Source: Flagellimonas okinawensis
GTDB taxonomy: Bacteria > Bacteroidota > Bacteroidia > Flavobacteriales > Flavobacteriaceae
NCBI RefSeq assembly: GCF_029194005.1
Contig: NZ_JARFVA010000006.1
Location: forward strand, 173,501-237,500
Length of the DNA stretch: 64,000 nt
Reading direction: 5' to 3'
The notes under the pieces are model-generated. The model saw nothing but the letters and a program-made list of their open reading frames with translations. It was not told the DNA's origin and ran no database searches. Position 1 is the stretch's first letter; each line of letters starts with the position of its first letter. The translations under genes were made by a program, and so were the position numbers. Shown piece by piece: positions 47,457 through 57,235 of the stretch.

Positions 47457-49058
47457 CTAGTGCTTTAGAATGGTAAAGTCCTGCGAAAAAGGATCTAAGG
47501 TTTCCAATAATAAGGGTATCATATCATCCCCCATTTCCAAATAGATTTCCGAAAAGTTGAGTTGTCTCTCTTGTAAAGATCGATTGGGAAACAACGCGTT
47601 CTGAAGATCGGTCAACCGGACCACATGATCTTTTAATTTGCGTTTCTGGGCCCTCAACAACCTTTTTTCAAGATTGTCCAATCCCTTTTTCTGTTTTACT
47701 TCCTGGGCTTTGACCGCACCCAAGAAACTCTTGTCGGTTTTCTCGGCCAACGCGTACATTTGCTGAAACTGCTCCTCCAAGAGCTTTTTCTGTGGTGAAA
47801 AATCAATATCTATATTGGAAATATCACGTATCTTTTTATTGATCAGCGAATGTTGCTTCATGAACAGATGTGACACAGTAAGTCCCATTTTTTCGACCTT
47901 TTCCGACTGCTTTTCGGTGATGAGCAATACTGAATTCCTGAGCATCAACATAGGAAAGGTCACCCCTACCTTCTCAAAATAGGCCTTTAATTCCAACCAA
48001 TAGGCCAATTCGCCGCCGCCGCCAATATAACACAGGTTGGGCAAAATAACTTCTTGGTACAAGGGACGTGCCACCACATTTGGGGAAAAACGCTCGGGAT
48101 ATGCCTCCAATTCATCAAGAAGCTCCTCTTCGGTAAAATCAATATGGGTATTGATGACGTGGTATTTTCCTTTTTTTAGAACAATCCGTTCTCGCAGCCC
48201 ATCCTTCAAATAGAAATAATTGATTTCCCTTGGGTTGACCTGGATATTGTAATCCGTGGAAAGTTTGCTCAATTTATTGATGGTTCCAGAAATTTCTTCA
48301 AAAGGCGTATGATCTAGAATATCGGTTTTGGCATAGGGAACCAATAATTTCTTGAGTTCTTTGTCATCGCCGTCCACAATTACCAAACCTTCTTCTCCAA
48401 ACAAGCTGTTTGCTAAATAACGGGTAGCTTCAGTCAAGGTTGCATGGCCAAGATAGGCTTCCTTGAAAAGGTCCTTCAATCGATCTGTCAACCCCAAATT
48501 GCCCAGCTCGGATGCAAAAATTTCAAACACTTCATCCAAACCATCTGTGGGCAACCTTCCTACCGCACCTGTTGCCTTTTTGTTCCAAAGCACCTTTTTT
48601 CCGTGTAAGTTGAAGTAATTGATCTCATCAAAATCGTGGTCCTCGCTCGCCATCCAATAAATGGGCACCACATGTTGATCGGGATGCTGCTTGTTCAGCC
48701 TTTTTGCCAAATTGATGGTGGAAACGATTTTGTACAGGAAGTACAACGGACCCGTGAACAAGTTCAACTGGTGACCTGTAACCACCGTGAAGGTATTTTC
48801 GGAACCCAGGGAATCGATATTTTTTTGTGTTTCCTTGGAAACGTTTACCCCTTTGTACTGTTCGATCAGAGAACCAACCAGTACCGATCGGTTGGACTTT
48901 GGATAATTGGCCGCCTTCTCCTTGATTTGATCGCCGAAATTTTCAGGTTTCGGGTACCTGTTATAAAAGGGGGACAATGTTTCTTTTTGATCGAGGTAAT
49001 CACAAATTAATCGGGAAAAATAACCGGTCTCCTTAAAGGGTATACATTCTACTTCCAT
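47457..49058 (-). CDS. bshC: Bacillithiol biosynthesis cysteine-adding enzyme BshC
   Basis: The 533-residue protein is full-length BshC, which adds cysteine to glucosaminyl-malate to finish bacillithiol, the low-molecular-weight thiol of several Bacillota and Bacteroidota. Signatures are VTGHQLNLFTGPLYFLYKIVSTINLAKRLN (N-terminal nucleotide-like fold), YWMASEDHDFDEI and CYIGGGGELAYWLELKAYF, followed by a long coiled coil (about 410-490). No bshA or bshB lies in the window. A TATCTTTG -7 box precedes it. Confidence 0.94.
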   Translation of the reverse strand: MEVECIPFKETGYFSRLICDYLDQKETLSPFYNRYPKPENFGDQIKEKAANYPKSNRSVLVGSLIEQYKGVNVSKETQKNIDSLGSENTFTVVTGHQLNLFTGPLYFLYKIVSTINLAKRLNKQHPDQHVVPIYWMASEDHDFDEINYFNLHGKKVLWNKKATGAVGRLPTDGLDEVFEIFASELGNLGLTDRLKDLFKEAYLGHATLTEATRYLANSLFGEEGLVIVDGDDKELKKLLVPYAKTDILDHTPFEEISGTINKLSKLSTDYNIQVNPREINYFYLKDGLRERIVLKKGKYHVINTHIDFTEEELLDELEAYPERFSPNVVARPLYQEVILPNLCYIGGGGELAYWLELKAYFEKVGVTFPMLMLRNSVLLITEKQSEKVEKMGLTVSHLFMKQHSLINKKIRDISNIDIDFSPQKKLLEEQFQQMYALAEKTDKSFLGAVKAQEVKQKKGLDNLEKRLLRAQKRKLKDHVVRLTDLQNALFPNRSLQERQLNFSEIYLEMGDDMIPLLLETLDPFSQDFTILKH

Positions 49059-49078
49059 TAAAACTGTAATGAGGTGTT

Positions 49079-49086
49079 CAAAGATA
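49079..49086 (-). promoter_or_regulatory. Possible -7 box of bshC
   Basis: The minus strand reads TATCTTTG, an exact TAnnTTTG match. Predicted leader about 17 bases; no -33 TTG seen. Confidence 0.4.
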
Positions 49087-49188
49087 AGTCTCTTCTTTTT
49101 TTCTGTTCCTAAAAATACGTTAATTGAATTTTATGCAATTTTAACCAGCACTAGCCAATAAAATTAGGTTTCTGGGACAATTTATTAG

Positions 49189-49196
49189 TAGATTTG
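49189..49196 (+). promoter_or_regulatory. Possible -7 box of the M14 peptidase gene
   Basis: TAGATTTG matches TAnnTTTG, 20 bases before the ATG at 49217. The expected -33 TTG is not clear. Confidence 0.35.
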
Positions 49197-49216
49197 GTCG
49201 AATTAATAACCAAAGC

Positions 49217-51664
49217 ATGACCAAATTTTTATTTTCCCTCGTTCTTTTTGTTTCCTTTTCCGTTTCCGCACAACAATTGATGTCCCCGTCCGAATTTTTG
49301 GGGTATGAACTTGGAACACAGTTTACCCGTCACCATGAAGTCGTGGATTACTACGAATATTTGGCCGAATCCGCTCCGGACCGGGTAAAACTGACAGTTT
49401 ACGGAAAGACCAATGAGCGCAGGCCTCTTATTTTGGCCTACGTTTCTTCCGCGGAGAATCTTTCCAACCTGGAAAATATCCGTCAGGAGCATTTAAAGGA
49501 TACCAATGGAACTGGAAGTGGTTCCAAGGCCATTGTTTGGTTAAGCTACAACGTTCATGGAAACGAAAGTGTAAGTACGGAAGCATCCATGAAAACAATA
49601 TATGAGCTCTTGACCAAAAAGAGCTCGTATTTGGATAACACCGTAGTGATCATGGATCCCTGCATCAATCCCGATGGACGTGACAGGTACAGTAACTGGT
49701 ACAATCAATATAAGAACACACCTTTCCAAGTCGACCCCAACAGCAAGGAACACCACGAAGGATGGTGGAGCGGACGTAGCAACCACTACATGTTCGACCT
49801 TAACCGTGATTGGGCTTGGCTTACCCAAATTGAAAGCCAACAGCGCTTGAAAGTATTCAACCAATGGTTGCCGCACATCCATGTCGATTTCCATGAGCAA
49901 GGAGTGAACAACCCTTATTATTTTGCGCCCGCTGCGGAGCCTTATCACGAAGTGATTACGGATTTCCAGCGTGATTTCCAGGTAACCTTGGGCCGTAACC
50001 ATGCCAAGTATTTCGATGCCAATGGTTGGTTCTATTTTACCAAAGAGGTCTTTGATTTGTTGTATCCAAGCTATGGTGACACCTATCCTATTTACAATGG
50101 CGCCATCGGTATGACCTACGAGCAAGGGGGCAGTGGGCAAGCCGGTTTGGGCATTGTGACAGCGATCGGTGACACACTTACCTTAAAGGACCGTATTGCC
50201 CACCACTTCACGACCGGGCTTTCCACGGTAGAGGTATCTTCACAAAATGCCGAAAAATTGAACGAGGAATTCAGAAAGTTCCACCAGAACAAAGAATTCA
50301 AGTACAAGAGCTACGTTCTGAAAGGGGATAACGATAAAATAAATGCCCTAAAATCACTTTTGGACAAGCACAATATTGAGTATGGGGACCTATCCAGCGG
50401 TTCCTATCGCGGGCACAGCTACACATCGGGCAGCAGTGGGAGTCTAAGTATCGACAAGAACGGGATGGTAGTATCGACCGATCAGCCCAAAGGCACTTTG
50501 GTCAAAGTACTTTTTGAACCCAATGCCAAACTTTCTGATTCACTGACCTACGACATTACTGCATGGTCCCTGCCCTATGCCTATGGATTGGACGCCATAG
50601 CCTCGACATCCAAGGTTTCCGGACAAGGTCCACAGCAAGCACAAGCTAGGACAAATATCACAACCGGGAGCTATGCCTACTTGACCGATTGGAACAGTAT
50701 GGAGGATGCACGCTTTTTGGCAGCATTGCTCAAAGAGGGAATCCGGGTCAGAAAAACCGATCATCCATTCAGTATTGAAGGAAAATCCTTTGAACGCGGT
50801 ACGTTGATCATCACCAAGGGAGATAACGAAAACAAGGAGGATTTTATCCAGTCCCTCCAGACTATAGCATCAAACTTCAAAAAAGACTTGACCTCCACGA
50901 CTACTGGATTTGTGGATTCCGGAAAAGATTTTGGTTCTTCGTCCATTCAAATGATAACCAAGCCAAAAGTGGCCGTTTTATCGGGAGGCCCTACCTCAAC
51001 ACTTCGTTTTGGGGAGATATGGCACTTTTTTGAACAACAATTGAATTATCCACTTACCGTGATCGATGACGATTATGCCAACAGGGTTGACTTGAACGAA
51101 TATCAAATTTTGGTGCTGCCCGATGGACGATACGGCAACCATTTTAACGAAGAACAATTGTCCAATCTTAAGGATTGGGTGCGTAAAGGAGGTAAGATCA
51201 TTGCCATGGGAGGCTCGATTGATGCACTGGACGGTGAAAAAGGATTTGGGATAAAAAGAAAGCAATTGGAAAAGGATTCCGGAGACAACAAACCACAACC
51301 CTACAAAGATTGGGAAAGAGAACGTATCAAAGGGGCCATTACCGGTGCAATCTTTAAGACCAAAGTGGACAATACCAACCCCTTGGCCTACGGATATGGG
51401 TCCGACTATTTCTCCCTTAAATTGGGCAGCAGTGCTTTCGAATATCTCGATAATGGAAATGCGGTATATCTAGAAGGAAATACCAAGCCATTTTCTGGTT
51501 TTGCAGGAACCGAAGCGCAAAAGCGCATATCGGAATCCTTGGTGTTCGGGGTGGAAAACCATGGACGCGGACAAGTGATCTACATGGTGGACAATCCTTT
51601 GTTCCGTGGATTCTGGGAAAATGGAAAATTGTTTTTTGCCAATGCACTTTTCATGGTAGATTAG
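49217..51664 (+). CDS. Exported M14-family zinc carboxypeptidase
   Basis: The 815-residue protein has a signal peptide ending SVSAQQ (about 19). In the M14 carboxypeptidase domain (about 35-340), His114 and Glu117 (NVHGNES) and His226 (DFHEQG) are zinc ligands, and EQGGSGQAG is the likely catalytic-Glu region. The C-terminal half (about 345-815) includes a class I amidotransferase-like portion (VLPDGRYGNHFNEEQLSNLKDWVRKGGKIIAMGGS). Such large M14 proteins of Bacteroidota are thought to degrade peptides outside the cell. Substrate not known. Confidence 0.9.
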   Translation: MTKFLFSLVLFVSFSVSAQQLMSPSEFLGYELGTQFTRHHEVVDYYEYLAESAPDRVKLTVYGKTNERRPLILAYVSSAENLSNLENIRQEHLKDTNGTGSGSKAIVWLSYNVHGNESVSTEASMKTIYELLTKKSSYLDNTVVIMDPCINPDGRDRYSNWYNQYKNTPFQVDPNSKEHHEGWWSGRSNHYMFDLNRDWAWLTQIESQQRLKVFNQWLPHIHVDFHEQGVNNPYYFAPAAEPYHEVITDFQRDFQVTLGRNHAKYFDANGWFYFTKEVFDLLYPSYGDTYPIYNGAIGMTYEQGGSGQAGLGIVTAIGDTLTLKDRIAHHFTTGLSTVEVSSQNAEKLNEEFRKFHQNKEFKYKSYVLKGDNDKINALKSLLDKHNIEYGDLSSGSYRGHSYTSGSSGSLSIDKNGMVVSTDQPKGTLVKVLFEPNAKLSDSLTYDITAWSLPYAYGLDAIASTSKVSGQGPQQAQARTNITTGSYAYLTDWNSMEDARFLAALLKEGIRVRKTDHPFSIEGKSFERGTLIITKGDNENKEDFIQSLQTIASNFKKDLTSTTTGFVDSGKDFGSSSIQMITKPKVAVLSGGPTSTLRFGEIWHFFEQQLNYPLTVIDDDYANRVDLNEYQILVLPDGRYGNHFNEEQLSNLKDWVRKGGKIIAMGGSIDALDGEKGFGIKRKQLEKDSGDNKPQPYKDWERERIKGAITGAIFKTKVDNTNPLAYGYGSDYFSLKLGSSAFEYLDNGNAVYLEGNTKPFSGFAGTEAQKRISESLVFGVENHGRGQVIYMVDNPLFRGFWENGKLFFANALFMVD

Positions 51665-51777
51665 CCTATTTACCATGATTTTAAGGTGTTTAAGGCCATT
51701 TTTTAACTAAAATGGCATTGATTCCTATATCCATTTTTTTGTACATTTATTAAAAGTAACTAGGAAAAATTGCGGAT

Positions 51778-53097
51778 ATGACATCGAAAACCCCATCATC
51801 GGTTCCAATTAGGAATGCAAAGAACATAATACTTTCGGTACTAAGTACCATTGCACTGTTATTGCCCATAGCTTCGAATGCCCTTCAAGAAGAGACGGCC
51901 GTGGTCGATTACAATGAATACAGTGGAGAGGTAAAAGAGGAATCCAGTAACAAGGCCTTGGTATTTGCAACCCTTTCCGTTGAAGGCACCAATATTAGCA
52001 CCATCACCAATACGGAGGGCAATTTCTTGCTAAAAGTGCCCAAGGAACATTTGAGCAAGAACCTTATTGTCTCCTTCCTGGGATACAAGACCAAAATGGT
52101 ACCCATTTCCAGTTTAGAACCGGAGGGCAACGAAATTACCTTGCAAATTTCAGTGACACAGCTTTCAGAGATCAATATTAATGCACCCAAGGACGCCTTG
52201 GCCCTGGTAAAGGAAACCTTAAAGAACAGGGATGATAATTATTTTGACGACCCTGCACTAATGACGGCATTTTATAGGGAAACCATTAAAAGAAGAAGGA
52301 GAAACGTATCATTGGCAGAAGCTGTGGTCAATGTGTATAAAACGCCCTACAATGCTTCCAGGGACGACGCGGTCGAACTATACAAGGCCAGGAAGAGCAC
52401 CGATTACAGCAAATTGGACACCGTGGCGCTAAAATTACAGGGAGGCCCCTACAATACGCTCTATGTGGATATGATGAAATATCCCGAGTACATATTTTCC
52501 GAGGAATCCCTCTCGAACTATAAATTCGTTTTTGACCGTTCAACACGGATCAACGACCAGTTGATCTATGTGATCCGTTTTAAACAATATGAGGGCATAT
52601 TGGAACCCTTATATCAAGGTGAACTCTATATTGATGTAGAGCATAAGATATTGACGGGCGCCATTTTCTCTTTGAACATTACCGATCGAAAAAAAGCGGC
52701 CGAGCTTTTCGTGCGAAGAAAACCGGCCAAGGTAGATGTTTGGCCCACTGAAGTTTCCTATCGCGTGGATTATAGGGAAAAAGATGGAAAATGGTATTAT
52801 GGATACAGTAGCGTATTCATGGAGTTCAAAGTAGACTGGGAGGACAAATGGTTCAATTCCCAATACAGCATGACGGCGGAAATGGCGATTACCGATTGGG
52901 AAAAAAATCCCGGTGACGAAAGACCGCGATTTCGTGAACGCATCAAAAAATCGATAATTTTAAGTGATGAGGCCTCAGGATTTTCCGATCCGAACTTTTG
53001 GGGGGAGTACAATATCATAGAACCTGAAAAATCCATTGAGTCCGCAATAAGAAAAATTCAGAGGCAACTGCGCAGGGAAGAAAGAAACAGTGATTAA
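51778..53097 (+). CDS. Exported CarboxypepD_reg-like (DUF5686-like) protein
   Basis: The 439-residue protein has a signal-type start (hydrophobic stretch about 17-35). Its CarboxypepD_reg-like domain (about 45-125, YSGEVKEESSNKALVFATLSVEGTN) is followed by a beta-rich region (about 130-420) like the middle part of DUF5686 surface proteins, but the barrel is missing. It probably sits in the periplasm or on the outer membrane. It lies between two peptidase genes, 113 bp after M14 and 59 bp before the LD-carboxypeptidase. Confidence 0.78.
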   Translation: MTSKTPSSVPIRNAKNIILSVLSTIALLLPIASNALQEETAVVDYNEYSGEVKEESSNKALVFATLSVEGTNISTITNTEGNFLLKVPKEHLSKNLIVSFLGYKTKMVPISSLEPEGNEITLQISVTQLSEININAPKDALALVKETLKNRDDNYFDDPALMTAFYRETIKRRRRNVSLAEAVVNVYKTPYNASRDDAVELYKARKSTDYSKLDTVALKLQGGPYNTLYVDMMKYPEYIFSEESLSNYKFVFDRSTRINDQLIYVIRFKQYEGILEPLYQGELYIDVEHKILTGAIFSLNITDRKKAAELFVRRKPAKVDVWPTEVSYRVDYREKDGKWYYGYSSVFMEFKVDWEDKWFNSQYSMTAEMAITDWEKNPGDERPRFRERIKKSIILSDEASGFSDPNFWGEYNIIEPEKSIESAIRKIQRQLRREERNSD

Positions 53098-53156
53098 AGC
53101 ATGATTTTATTCTAAATTTTGTGCATTTTTATGCTTGCTTTGCATAATCCCATAAA

Positions 53157-54209
53157 ATGTCCAAAAGAAGAAGCTTTTTAAAATCGGCAACAGTTCTTGG
53201 TGCTGCAACACTATTGCATCAAACCAGTTGGGGAAACCAACCTTTAGCGCAACTCAACACAAAGATCAAACCTAAAAAATTGAATCCCGGTGACACCATC
53301 GGTCTTGTCGCTCCCGGTTTTGCCATTGCGGAAGAAAAACTATATCTGGCAGTGGACACCTTGGAAAAGATGGGGTTCAAAACCTATTACACTGATCGCA
53401 TTAAGGGGAATTTTGGTTATTTCAGTAATACGGATGAAGAAAGGGCCAAGGATTTGAACGAAATGTTCGCCAATAAAAAAATCGATGCCATTCTTTGTGC
53501 CAGGGGCGGTTACGGATGCACCCGCATTTTGGATATGTTGGATTACGACACGATTTTGGACAATCCAAAGGCACTTATTGGTTTTAGCGATATTACTGCA
53601 TTGCTCAATGCCATCTACAAAAAGACCGGCCTTGTCTGTTTTCACGGTCCAGTTGGAAGCACATTAGATGATGAATACAGTCAATCCTATTTTCAAAAAG
53701 TCTTGATGGAACCAGAGGAAACCCTGCCCATTAAAAATGCCATTTTGCGGGATCCCAAACAATATCGCAACAGTGAATACTATCGGTATACCATACACGC
53801 TGGAACGGGTCAAGGCGAACTTGTTGGCGGAAGCCTATCCTTGGTAACCGCAATGATCGGCACCCCTTATGAAATAGATTTTACGGACAAGCTCGTTTTC
53901 TTGGAAGACGTGGAAGAAGCCCCATATCGCATAGACCGAATGCTCACCCAACTTACCGATGTTGAAAGTTTTACTAAGGCAAAAGGAATTATCTTCGGGG
54001 TCTGCAAAGGTTGTGACCGTAAACGGACAACGGACAATTTCACTCTTAGGGAAGTGATCATGGACCGAATAGGGCCATTGGGCATACCTGCGGTATATGG
54101 GATGAGCTTTGGACATATTCCACAAAACTCGACCTTGCCCATCGGTATCGAAGCCAGCTTTAATGCATATAAAAAACAGCTGAAACTATTAGAGCCTGCC
54201 GTTTCCTAA
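53157..54209 (+). CDS. LD-carboxypeptidase (S66), probably Tat-exported
   Basis: The 350-residue protein has a strong twin-arginine signal (SKRRSFLKSATVLGAA). An S66 fold follows: GLVAPGFAI, ARGGYGCTRIL, and the nucleophile Ser144 in IGFSDITALL. S66 enzymes cut the L-Lys/DAP-D-Ala bond of murein tetrapeptides, usually in the cytoplasm during recycling. A Tat signal would place this one in the envelope, where it could trim wall peptides directly. A bidirectional terminator follows. Confidence 0.88.
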   Translation: MSKRRSFLKSATVLGAATLLHQTSWGNQPLAQLNTKIKPKKLNPGDTIGLVAPGFAIAEEKLYLAVDTLEKMGFKTYYTDRIKGNFGYFSNTDEERAKDLNEMFANKKIDAILCARGGYGCTRILDMLDYDTILDNPKALIGFSDITALLNAIYKKTGLVCFHGPVGSTLDDEYSQSYFQKVLMEPEETLPIKNAILRDPKQYRNSEYYRYTIHAGTGQGELVGGSLSLVTAMIGTPYEIDFTDKLVFLEDVEEAPYRIDRMLTQLTDVESFTKAKGIIFGVCKGCDRKRTTDNFTLREVIMDRIGPLGIPAVYGMSFGHIPQNSTLPIGIEASFNAYKKQLKLLEPAVS

Positions 54210-54238
54210 AGAAAGTTTCAATAGCAATGTTATAAATA

Positions 54239-54268
54239 AAAAATGGCGGTCAAAGGACCGCCATTTTT
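54239..54268. terminator. Bidirectional terminator between LD-carboxypeptidase and rocD
   Basis: Arms 54239-54251 and 54256-54268 form a perfect 13-bp stem (AAAAATGGCGGTC with its complement) with loop AAAG. A run on one side and T run on the other let it serve both convergent genes. Confidence 0.85.
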
Positions 54269-54275
54269 ATAGATT

Positions 54276-55556
54276 CTATTTAGAGAAATCCTTTAGGGTC
54301 TTGATAATAATGGAAACACAATCCATCAATTGCTCTCGGTTCATGACCAAAGGTGGCGCAAATCGAATAATGTTGCCATGTGTTGGCTTGGCCAGCAGAC
54401 CATTTTCCTTCAAGGCCATACAAATATCCCATGCAGTGGAACTATCTTCGGTATCATTGATCACAATGGCATTCAACAATCCCCTACCCCGCACCTTGAC
54501 CACAAGGTCGCAAGTAGGAATAAACTTGTTCAGCTCTTCACGGAAGAGTTCACCAAGTTCCTCGGCATTTTGAGCTAGGTTTTCATCTTTGATAACCTCC
54601 AAAGCGGCCATACTAACGGCAGCGGCCACAGGATTACCACCAAAGGTACTTCCGTGGCTTCCCGGTGTGATCACCTCCATAATATCGTCATTGGCCAAAA
54701 CGCCCGATACAGGATATACGCCACCCGAAAGGGCCTTGCCCAAAATCAAGATATCGGGTTTCACATCCGGTGTTCCACTACAATTTTTGTCCGCGCAGCT
54801 ACAATTGCCGCAAGTGGCCAGCAACCTTCCCGTTCTGGCAATACCGGTTTGCACTTCATCAGCGATAAAAAGTACATTGTATTTTTCACAAAGGGCTTTG
54901 GCACCTTTCAAGTAACCTTCGGATGGCACATACACCCCTGCTTCACCTTGGATAGGTTCCACCAAGAAACCTGCTACGTGCGGATTACTTTTAAGTGCGT
55001 TCTCCAAAGCCGTTAAATTATCGTATTCGATTTTTATGAACCCTTCGGTGTATGGGCCATAGTTTTCTCTTGCCACTTCATCATTGGAGAAAGAAATAAT
55101 AGTGGTCGTCCTTCCATGAAAGTTATTTTCACAAACGATTACTTGGGCTTGGTTTTCTGGAATACCTTTCTTCTGATAAGCCCATCTTCTACAAACCTTC
55201 AGGGCAGTTTCCACTGCTTCAGCCCCTGTGTTCATGGGCAATAGCTTGTCAAAACCAAAAGTTTCCGTTGCATATTTCTCATACTTTCCCAACATATCGT
55301 TGTAAAATGCCCGTGAAGTCAAGGTCAACGTTTTTGCCTGCTCCACCATGGCCCCAACAATTTTAGGGTGACAATGTCCTTGGTTCACGGCAGAATATGC
55401 AGAGAGAAAATCATAATATTTTTTCCCTTCCACATCCCACACATATACACCTTCTCCCTTGCTCAAAACCACAGGAAGTGGATGGTAATTGTGCGCTCCG
55501 TACTTGTTTTCCAAATCTATCGCTTGCTGCGATGTTAAATGCTCTAAAACAGCCAT
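54276..55556 (-). CDS. rocD: Ornithine aminotransferase with a four-cysteine insertion
   Basis: Transfers the delta-amino group of ornithine to 2-oxoglutarate, giving glutamate semialdehyde, in arginine/proline catabolism. The 426-residue class III PLP enzyme has FIADEVQTG (Asp233) and the PLP lysine Lys274 (ILGKALSGG). Between them lies TCGNCSCADKNCSGTP with Cys249, 252, 254 and 259, an insertion not present in the E. coli or human fold as I know it. It may bind metal or form disulfides. Otherwise full length. Confidence 0.93.
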   Translation of the reverse strand: MAVLEHLTSQQAIDLENKYGAHNYHPLPVVLSKGEGVYVWDVEGKKYYDFLSAYSAVNQGHCHPKIVGAMVEQAKTLTLTSRAFYNDMLGKYEKYATETFGFDKLLPMNTGAEAVETALKVCRRWAYQKKGIPENQAQVIVCENNFHGRTTTIISFSNDEVARENYGPYTEGFIKIEYDNLTALENALKSNPHVAGFLVEPIQGEAGVYVPSEGYLKGAKALCEKYNVLFIADEVQTGIARTGRLLATCGNCSCADKNCSGTPDVKPDILILGKALSGGVYPVSGVLANDDIMEVITPGSHGSTFGGNPVAAAVSMAALEVIKDENLAQNAEELGELFREELNKFIPTCDLVVKVRGRGLLNAIVINDTEDSSTAWDICMALKENGLLAKPTHGNIIRFAPPLVMNREQLMDCVSIIIKTLKDFSK

Positions 55557-55779
55557 TTCATTAAATGATTAAAATTGATAAAATAACCATTCCTACTGTA
55601 CCTTTATTCTTTCGAAGTCTCGAAAAAGCAGCGTGGGAGAGAAATCATCCCTTGGAGTGCCCGCAAATTACAAATTAATTGATGAAAACGTAATTTTTCT
55701 AAAAGTGATTCGTCTTCCATTATTCGAAAGTTTAGATGCAATTTAAGAAGCTGCATTCTGCCAAATACCAAAAAGAACT

Positions 55780-55787
55780 TACTTTTG
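55780..55787 (+). promoter_or_regulatory. Possible -7 box of rlmD
   Basis: TACTTTTG matches TAnnTTTG, only four bases before the rlmD ATG. The predicted start is one base before the start codon. A clear -33 TTG is not seen (CTG at 55758-55760). Confidence 0.45.
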
Positions 55788-55791
55788 CGGC

Positions 55792-57204
55792 ATGCGTAAA
55801 AACAGAAGGAGAAAAACGTTTGAAAACGTAGAGGTAGTCGATGCCGGAGCAAAGGGAAAATCCGTAGGGAAAGCTCCGGATGGACGGGTTATTTTCTTGA
55901 CCAATGCCGTACCCGGTGATGTGGTCGATGTAATGACCACCAAAAAACGAAAAGCTTATTTTGAGGGGGTTGCCACCAAATTCCACACCCTATCCGATAA
56001 AAGAACGGAACCGGTATGCCAGCACTTTGGTACTTGCGGGGGATGCAAATGGCAACATATGGGATACGAGCACCAACTCTACTTCAAACAAAAAGAGGTA
56101 GAGAACAACCTAAAGCGCATAGGCAATCTTGAGTTGCCCGGGACCACTCCTATCCTTGGGTCCAAAGAACAGTATTTCTACAGGAACAAAATGGAGTTCT
56201 CCTTTTCCGATAGCCGTTGGTTGACCCCGGAGGAAATCAATTCTGATATCGAAATTGAGGATAGAAATGCCTTGGGGTTCCATATCCCAGGTATGTGGGA
56301 CAAGATATTGGACATTAAAAAATGTCATCTGCAACAAGATCCTTCCAATGCCATACGTTTGGAAACAAAGCAGTTTGCCAACCAGAACGGCCTAAGCTTT
56401 TTTAATCCCAGAAAACAAGAAGGGCTTTTACGCACATTGATGATCCGCACATCATCAACAGGTGAGATTATGGTACTGGTTCAATTCTTTGAGGAAGACA
56501 CCAAAAAAAGGGAACTGCTCCTCAATCATCTAGATGAAACTTTTCCCGAGATCACCGCTTTGTTATATGTGATCAATTCCAAAGGAAACGATACCATCTA
56601 TGATCAAGATGTCATCTGCTTTGCGGGTCGAGATCATATTTTTGAGGAAATGGAAGGGCTTCAATTCAAGATCAATGCAAAATCCTTTTACCAGACCAAT
56701 TCCGCCCAAGCTTATGAACTTTATAAAGTGACCAGGGAATTTGCCGGACTCACAGGTGATGAACTTGTATATGATCTATATACCGGAACGGGAACAATAG
56801 CCCAATTTGTTTCCAAAAACGCCAAAAAGGTCGTTGGTGTGGAATCCGTGCCCGAAGCCATTGAAGATGCCAAAGCCAACGCGTTGCACAACAATATCTC
56901 CAATGTGGATTTTTATGTAGGTGACATGAAAAATGTGTTCAACGATGATTTTATTGCAGCCAATGGTCAACCAGACGTGATCATAACCGACCCTCCACGG
57001 GACGGTATGCATAAACAGGTGGTTGAGCAATTATTACAGGTGGGACCGTCAAAAATAGTCTATGTGAGCTGCAACAGCGCGACACAAGCTCGTGATTTGG
57101 CACTGATGAAAGAAATGTACGCTGTTACAAAGGTGCAACCAGTGGACATGTTCCCACAGACCCATCACGTTGAAAATGTTGTACTTTTGGAAAAACGGGT
57201 ATAG
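55792..57204 (+). CDS. rlmD: 23S rRNA (uracil-5)-methyltransferase RlmD
   Basis: The 470-residue protein has an N-terminal TRAM domain (about 1-62), and an iron-sulfur cluster site with Cys76, Cys82, Cys85 (CQHFGTCGGC) and Cys178. An SAM-binding Rossmann domain follows, with LYTGTGTIAQF and TDPPRDG. The catalytic cysteine lies in VYVSCNSAT near the C-terminus. The family methylates U1939 of 23S rRNA. The DUF6452 gene starts 31 bp downstream. The predicted leader is about one base. Confidence 0.92.
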   Translation: MRKNRRRKTFENVEVVDAGAKGKSVGKAPDGRVIFLTNAVPGDVVDVMTTKKRKAYFEGVATKFHTLSDKRTEPVCQHFGTCGGCKWQHMGYEHQLYFKQKEVENNLKRIGNLELPGTTPILGSKEQYFYRNKMEFSFSDSRWLTPEEINSDIEIEDRNALGFHIPGMWDKILDIKKCHLQQDPSNAIRLETKQFANQNGLSFFNPRKQEGLLRTLMIRTSSTGEIMVLVQFFEEDTKKRELLLNHLDETFPEITALLYVINSKGNDTIYDQDVICFAGRDHIFEEMEGLQFKINAKSFYQTNSAQAYELYKVTREFAGLTGDELVYDLYTGTGTIAQFVSKNAKKVVGVESVPEAIEDAKANALHNNISNVDFYVGDMKNVFNDDFIAANGQPDVIITDPPRDGMHKQVVEQLLQVGPSKIVYVSCNSATQARDLALMKEMYAVTKVQPVDMFPQTHHVENVVLLEKRV

Positions 57205-57235
57205 TTTTTCGAATTAAAACCCTTAGGTAACCGGA

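Noticed and set aside
55604..55986. Minus-strand open frames in the rocD-rlmD gap and antisense to rlmD
   Set aside because: Rich in unlikely residue runs, no family, and lying opposite the conserved RlmD TRAM domain.
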